The translations under genes and the position numbers were made by a program. Under the pieces are notes generated by a model that saw only the letters and a program-made list of their open reading frames with translations, was not told the DNA's origin and made no database searches. Below, piece by piece: positions 60,701-64,000 of a stretch of DNA of 64,000 bases (its first letter is position 1; every line of letters begins with the position of its first letter). This stretch comes from Nereocystis luetkeana (taxonomy: Eukaryota; Sar; Phaeophyceae; Laminariales; Laminariaceae): contig JARUPZ010000008.1 of assembly GCA_031213475.1 (NCBI GenBank), forward strand, positions 11,341,938 through 11,405,937, in the 5' to 3' direction.

Positions 60701-63187
60701 GCTGGCGGCGGTGGCGGTGGTGGAGGTGATATTGTCGGAGCAAGTGCGCGTGCTGGAGGGCATGAGAGCTGAGCGTCGCCGCAGGTGAGGTGCAGGGGGT
60801 GGGGTGGGGGGGTACTCCTTTGTTGCTGGCCCCTAGCCTTTTTGACCCATTGACCACGCACCCCTTTCGAGACGGAACGCCTTTTTCTAGTAGAGACCCC
60901 CCTCCAACAGCAGCTGGGCGCTCGCTACGTTGTTCCCCCCCATATAGTGTTCATCTGTGTTCCGCTAGTCTTATCCCCTTCCTATTCACCGGGGAGCGTG
61001 GGAGAGGGGGCGGAGCGGGCGGAGCACACGGAGGAGGGGGGTGGGAAGGTGCGGGAGCGGAGGGAGACGGGAGTTTTTAGCGGGGAAGGAAAGGGGGGGA
61101 GGTGGGAGGGGGCCGGGGAAGGCGGGGAGGGGATGGATGGTGGGGGGGGGGGGTTGGAGACGGGCGGAAGGGTTGGGGGTTTGGATGGAGAAGGTTGACG
61201 GCGAGGTGGGGGGAAGGGGAGGTGGGCGCTGGGGGGTGGGGGGGGAGGGGGGAATTTTGTGGCTCTTGTCAAGGGGTGGATGTACGATAGTGCTTGTTGT
61301 CGCCGCAGTGTCGTGCATGGGGGAGGCGGGGGGGGGGGGGTGTACTCGATAGGAGAGATGTACTCGATATCATGCATGGACGTAGACGTATGACCATAGA
61401 CCCTCGCGTCCCTAAAATGCCGGGACGGAGCATGTCGGGTTTTCACTGACAGGCAGACATTGCTTGCACCAAGCGCGAAGCGTCGTGAGGTGGAGGGCGA
61501 GTCGCATGAAGGGTGAGCTGCATCTTACTAAGAACCGCTTGCGAGGCGGACTTGCACAGGGATGACAGCCTCAATGAGTGACCTCAATGAGTGACCTCAA
61601 TGAGTGAATTTAATTTCCGGTACAGCCACTTCCAGAGACAGCAATAGGAGTACTACGTAACTGCCTTGTAGGTACCTTACCATAAACACTACGTGATACA
61701 TCTGCATGTTTGCGACATTTACATCACCTCGCTTTTTTTCGTACCCGAAGCGAGGACGACGGTGATGTTTCCCCCCCGCCGGAACGACGTAAAAACCTCC
61801 AGTCCCATAGGGAAGGTGGTTTAGTTGGCGATACACCCGACCCATACCGGAAGCGCCCGCCCGCCTCACCCCCGTTTTTGTGCACCCCCCCTCCCCCCCC
61901 TCCGCTTCTCCCGTAGTGCCCACACCGGACAACAAATAAATTCGTCCGACGCTGTCATCCGTATGCAAGGACGTCGGCCTCACAGGCGGTCCTCGGGTAG
62001 GGTGCAGCCCACCCTTCATGCGACTCGCCGAACAGCTCGTGGCGCTTCGCGGTTGGTGCTATTGTAGCGATCTATCGATACCTGCCTGGTCGGCGAAAAG
62101 CCGACGTGGCTCCATCCCTGCGCTGTAGGGATGCGAGGGTCTATGGTCGTACGACTTACGGCCATGCATGATAGCAAGTGCACCCTTCCTCCACCCCATT
62201 TGTTGGAGACATCGGCTCTGTCTGTGGTGTACGTCTCCGGCGCGTCTTCGTTTGGCCGCTGTCCCCGTGGGGAGGGATGGACTTGCAGTAGATTGTGACA
62301 CACCACAACAGCGTGGGGAGAGCCATCTGACAACTATTTTTGCTTTACCCGCACCCCGCTCCTGCCGACTCCCCGTTGTCTACGTTGTTGACTGTGGCGG
62401 GCGTCTCCGTTGCTTCCTTCGTCCGACGGCTCTTCTGTCGTGTGTACGCTTAGGGAGGTTCGCTTGGCGCGAAAGGTGGAGCGGCTTGGCGAGCTACAAA
62501 GAATGCTCAAGGCCACCGTCTACCTCGAGCGCTCCACGCATCTGGCCGTCGTGGTCTCCATATGGCGCAGGTGTGGCCTGTGCGGGGACTCCCACTGCGG
62601 GTTTGCTGCCCGGCGCGCGGTAGCTGTAGCAGGCGTAATTTAGAACGCTGGCTCGAGACCTTCGATAAGCTTGAACCCTCGCCACCAACCCCCACACCCG
62701 CCCCAACCTTCCTCTTCTGGGTGAAAACATTACCGGCCAACGCCTCCTATTTTAGCGTTAATGTCAGCGCCCCCTCCCCCCCACCCCCTCTTCCTACGCA
62801 CAAGGTACCGAATTCCGCCTCGCAAGCGGTTCTTTGTAGCATGCAGATCACCCTTCATGCTACCCGCCCAACACCTCACGGCGCTCCGCGCTCGGTGCAA
62901 GCGATGTCTGCCTGGTTCGGTGCAAGCCCGACGGACTCCGTCCTGGCAGTTTAGGGATGCAAGGGTCTATGGTTGCACAATCACGGCCATGCATATCAAT
63001 GAGTACCCCCCCCCCCCCCCCACCCCCCCCACCCCCCATCTCCCTGCATCTCCCCGCATCGGCCTCGCCCACTCCCCCCCCACTGTCGTGATGCCTTTTG
63101 CAGGTTGGAACAGGCGGAGGGAGAGATCAAACAGGAAGCCGAGACGGAAGGCGCTGGAGCTTTCGGCCCTTCCTCCTCCTCCTTTAC

Positions 63188-63218
<31 letters not shown>

Positions 63219-64000
63219 GGCGTCTCCTCGGACTTGGTCCACAGCGGCATCGCAACCGGTCGTCGGCCGGGCGATGCGTCTCAGGCGTCAGCAGTTGCGG
63301 ACGAAGACCGAGACGTGAGGGAGCTCGAGAGCATGCTCATGGGCATGGAGGTCGAGGGAGAGGGAGAGCCCTCCTGGGCGGGCCGGGAATACCCCGGTGA
63401 CGCTCCGATGGTTGACCTTACGGGGGAGGGGCTTGGCGGCCGGCCGACGCCGCCGACCTTGACGACGCCTGCTCTAGGGGGCTCGGTTGACCCTGCGGGT
63501 TCCGGGGGGAACACGGTGGCCCAAGAGGGGCCGGCACCGGGGGACACGGCACGCGAAGCGTTGGGAAGTGCGGTTGGGGTCGAACCATCGTTCACGATCC
63601 AGGACTGGGATGTTGTGAGCGCCTCAGGGGAGCCGTCAAGCGGTAGGCGGGGAGAAGGAGGAGGAGGAGGAGGAGGAGGAGGAGGGGGTGGGAGTGTGGG
63701 GAACAGGGGCGTGGCGGGTGGTGACGAGGTGGGGGGTGAGGCCGCATCAACGGGCCAACACGATAACTGCCCTCCCGCGCCGTTCGTCATCTCGGAGGTG
63801 GCGGAGGGCGGTGCCGATTACGAGGAAAAAGGGGCGCGTTCTTCTTTATCTCCCCGCGCCGCGGAGTCTTCCCCAAGAGCGAAAGACTCGCCCGTGGCCG
63901 CTGCCGCTATCGCTGACGCTGACCTAACACGCGAGCTGCTGGGCTCGATCGTGGCGACGCTGACCCCCTCTATTCCCGGTGAAGGGGGAGACGAAGGCCC
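47701..64000 (+). CDS. RUN domain - RhoGAP-like domain protein (3' partial, multi-exon)
   Basis: Exons: 47701-47978, 51560-51807, 52271-52741, 53190-53258, 54521-55017, 57086-57140, 58734-59051, 60222-60784, 62454-62570 and 63104-64000 (open at the window end). All joins agree in phase. The exception is a one-base conflict inside the first exon, at a poly(G) run near 47830. The RUN domain covers the first four exons. A disordered linker leads to VFGVPLEELIRNPTR, where a RhoGAP fold starts. It continues through LPEPLLTY and ends near SIRDAAEALAPALL. A coiled segment (EVRLARKVERLGELQRMLKA) and a long Gly/Glu/Pro-rich tail follow. RUN domains usually bind Rab/Rap/Arf-family GTPases and RhoGAP domains bind Rho-family GTPases. 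The protein probably works in membrane traffic or the cytoskeleton. Start codon and upstream exons were not found. Confidence 0.88.
48355..48830. repeat. About 230-bp tandem duplication including family E
   Basis: The segment beginning CAGCGCAGACCAAAGCAAGG at about 48367 recurs at about 48588 as CAGCGCCGACCAAAACAAGG. Each is followed by GGCTATAGCC, then a family E unit (GTCAGAGGTTGTGCAGGATC, GGGAACATGTGCT). It lies in the first RUN-RhoGAP intron. Confidence 0.8.
49926..50040. mobile_element. MITE-like element, family A copy 2
   Basis: The ends are ATTACGGGGGACCATAGTTA and TAACTATGATCCCCCGTAAT, an almost exact inverted repeat. The interior contains AAAACCTATATATTCAACCA. It is 115 bp, and lies in the first large intron of the RUN-RhoGAP gene. 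A lone left end (ATTACGGGGGAACAT) lies at 50083-50097. Confidence 0.85.
50570..50690. mobile_element. MITE-like element, family A copy 3, left end eroded
   Basis: The right end is ACTATGGTCCCCCGTAAT, and the interior (ACAATATTTGGTCC) matches the family. The left end has lost the GGGGG core, and only the CTGGTAGGGCC part remains. Confidence 0.65.
50786..50892. mobile_element. MITE-like element, family A copy 4
   Basis: The ends are ATTACGGGGGACCATATC and ACTATGGTCCCCCGTAAT. The interior contains AAACCTATATATTTCGC. It is 107 bp, and flanking CT/AG extends the palindrome by two bases. Confidence 0.85.
50893..50990. mobile_element. MITE-like palindromic element, relative of family B
   Basis: The arms are GTGGGGACAAAAC and GTTTTGTCCACAAAC, with outer CTGCACTCCC and GGGACGGCGG. 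The centre is AT-rich, with TTATTATTGCTATTATAATA. It directly abuts the right end of the family A element at 50786-50892, so one inserted next to or into the other. Confidence 0.55.
51281..51544. repeat. 15-bp minisatellite (TATTGCTGTAATGCC type)
   Basis: About 17 imperfect units of TATTGCTRTAATGYC end some 15 bases before the acceptor of exon 51560-51807. Units vary in length and base content, so the array is old or recombining. Confidence 0.9.
53225..53480. repeat. Imperfect duplication of an exon end and its donor
   Basis: CTCGCCACCGTTAGCGACAA with GGTCGACAAGGTGACA (53230-53265) recurs as CTCGACACCGTGAGCGACCA with GGTCGACAAGGTGACA (53373-53407). Each is followed by a GTTGGCGTTGTCATGGTAAT or TTGGCGTTATTATGGTAATT string. 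The first copy is the 3' end of exon 53190-53258. Confidence 0.7.
54521..60784 (+). CDS. RhoGAP-like domain exons (degenerate active site)
   Basis: Exon 54521-55017 is mostly a disordered linker ending GRVFGVPLEELIRNPTR. Exon 57086-57140 gives GVPDAISSLLE. Exon 58734-59051 gives RRAVGLFAQEASESDLFKVV and SPYALASALVYFLHRLPEPL. Exon 60222-60784 gives RVRNVRLLVEDLPWAHQPLL and, after a 100-residue Pro/Thr/Ala insert, VSIRDAAEALAPALL. The order and spacing match RhoGAP helices. The arginine finger of GIFRxSG is Ala here (GLFA), and the Lys and Asn that support catalysis in p50RhoGAP-type domains are also replaced. I infer a fold kept for binding, not GAP activity. Confidence 0.85.
55135..55235. repeat. 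GGGA tetranucleotide array
   Basis: Near-perfect GGGA repeats with one G-rich interruption, starting about 120 bases after the donor of exon 54521-55017. It accounts for the Pro/Ser/Leu repeat ORFs on the opposite strand. Confidence 0.95.
55547..55765 (+). repeat. Dispersed repeat family C, copy 2, with poly(C) end
   Basis: Contains GTAGGATGCAGGTCGCCATC, CAAGCAATGCCTGCCTGC and GACATTGTAGAGATGGCGAG. It ends CAATGAATAC followed by a run of C. It lies in a RUN-RhoGAP intron. Confidence 0.82.
56617..56795 (+). repeat. Dispersed repeat family D, composite with a family C end
   Basis: The body GAGCGCCCAAATGTTGAAGG, GGTGCTCCGTCTC and GTGCGTGGTCATTGGTCAA matches the copies at 13998 and 14215. It then passes into a family C type end (CGACTACGGCCATG, then CAGTAC and a run of C). 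The mixed structure shows that the two bodies can carry the same terminal segment. Confidence 0.7.
56805..57045 (+). repeat. Dispersed repeat family C, copy 3, with poly(C) end
   Basis: Contains CTCATTGAAGCTGTCGTC, TAGGATGCAGCCCACCC, CATTGCAGGGATGCGAG and CGACTGCGGCCATGCA. It ends CATCGAGTAC followed by 14 C. It lies just upstream of exon 57086-57140. Confidence 0.85.
57699..57737. repeat. CAA trinucleotide repeat
   Basis: About 13 units of AAC/CAA in the RUN-RhoGAP intron before exon 58734-59051. Confidence 0.95.
58098..58204. mobile_element. MITE-like element, family A copy 5
   Basis: The ends are GTTACGGGGGACCATAGTTA and GCCCCCCCGTAAT. The interior contains AAAACCTATATATTTAACCA. It lies in the intron between RhoGAP exons 57086-57140 and 58734-59051. 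Confidence 0.82.
60805..60930 (-). repeat. Family D repeat copy (reverse) with poly(C) end
   Basis: On the - strand it reads GAGCGCCCAGCTG, GGTCTCTACTAG, GGCGTTCCGTCTCGAAAGGG, TGCGTGGTCAATGG and GAGTACCCCCCC. It begins directly after the donor of exon 60222-60784. Confidence 0.7.
61320..61610 (-). repeat. Dispersed repeat family C, copy 4 (reverse), with poly(C) end and short tandem at its head
   Basis: Read on the - strand it has the same order: GCAAGTCCGCCTCGCAAGCG, AGTAAGATGCAGCTCACCC, CTGCCTGTCAGTGAAAACCC, GGGACGCGAGGGTCTATGG, and GTACA with a run of C (G on the + strand). The head carries three copies of a 13-base unit, CAATGAGTGACCT, at about 61573-61610. Confidence 0.82.
61945..62190 (+). 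repeat. Dispersed repeat family C, copy 5
   Basis: Contains GCTGTCATCCGTATGCAAGG, GGTGCAGCCCACCCTTCATG, CTGCCTGGTCGGCGAAAAGC and GTAGGGATGCGAGGGTCTAT. The C tract at the end is eroded. Confidence 0.8.
62454..64000 (+). CDS. C-terminal helical segment and disordered tail of the RUN-RhoGAP protein
   Basis: Exon 62454-62570 has a cttag acceptor and CGCAG|gtgtgg donor. It encodes a charged helix, EVRLARKVERLGELQRMLKA, then YLERSTHLAVVVSIWR. Exon 63104-64000 continues LEQAEGEIKQEAETEG, then Gly runs, RDVRELESMLMGMEVEGEGE and acidic Pro/Gly/Ser-rich sequence to the end of the window with no stop. Exact poly(GGC) and poly(GGA) tracts lie inside the coding frame, so length polymorphism is likely. 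Confidence 0.82.
62800..63035 (+). repeat. Dispersed repeat family C, copy 6, with poly(C) end
   Basis: Contains CCGCCTCGCAAGCGGTTC, CAGATCACCCTTCATGC, GTCTGCCTGGTTCGGTG and GGGATGCAAGGGTCTATGG. It ends AATGAGTAC and a run of C. It lies directly before the last exon of the window. Confidence 0.82.

Overview
This window is nuclear DNA from an intron-rich eukaryote. I read three large genes by chaining exons with GT-AG (and a few GC-AG) borders and checking that every splice phase closes. Exons are short (about 55-560 bp) and GC-rich. Introns run from several hundred bases to several kb and carry homopolymer runs, microsatellites, MITE-like palindromes and dispersed repeats. A stramenopile alga, probably a brown alga, fits best, but that is inference from gene architecture and not from a marker gene.

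Region 1 (1 to about 18.2 kb, possibly to 30.9 kb, + strand) is a MER3/HFM1-type meiotic DNA helicase whose 5' end lies outside the window. Fourteen exons give the whole DExH helicase core (Walker A at 2253-2358, DEVH box at 4611-4724, SAT at 5077-5217, motif VI at 10111-10192), then most of the winged-helix and Sec63 region and a helix-hairpin-helix exon ending at 18235. One short exon between 16754 and 17654 was not found. Downstream, several open, low-complexity exons (23.95-24.25, 24.55-24.71, 27.75-28.56 and 30.1-30.87 kb) may be its disordered C-terminal tail, ending at a TAG at 30866-30868, or a separate gene.

Region 2 (33.2-42.4 kb, - strand) is a stand-alone cyclic-nucleotide-dependent kinase regulatory subunit with an RRxS inhibitor site and two cyclic-nucleotide-binding domains. 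It is read to its stop at 33182. It converges on region 1. Both phosphate-binding cassettes carry the threonine typical of cGMP sites. Two similar candidate 5' exons begin Met-Gly.

Region 3 (47.7-64.0 kb, + strand, 3' end outside the window) is a large protein that joins an N-terminal RUN domain to a RhoGAP fold in which the arginine finger and other catalytic positions are replaced. A long disordered tail follows. RUN and Rho-family signalling suggest a role in membrane traffic or the cytoskeleton.

Between and inside these genes lie two MITE-like palindrome families, two repeat bodies that share a GAGTAC plus poly(C) end, tandem duplications of 15, 23, 81 and about 230 bp, a long AGT-rich microsatellite, and tRNA-like Pol III boxes. 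I saw no bacterial, plasmid, phage or CRISPR features. About 18.2-23.9, 24.7-27.7, 30.9-33.2 and 42.4-47.7 kb hold no gene I can name.
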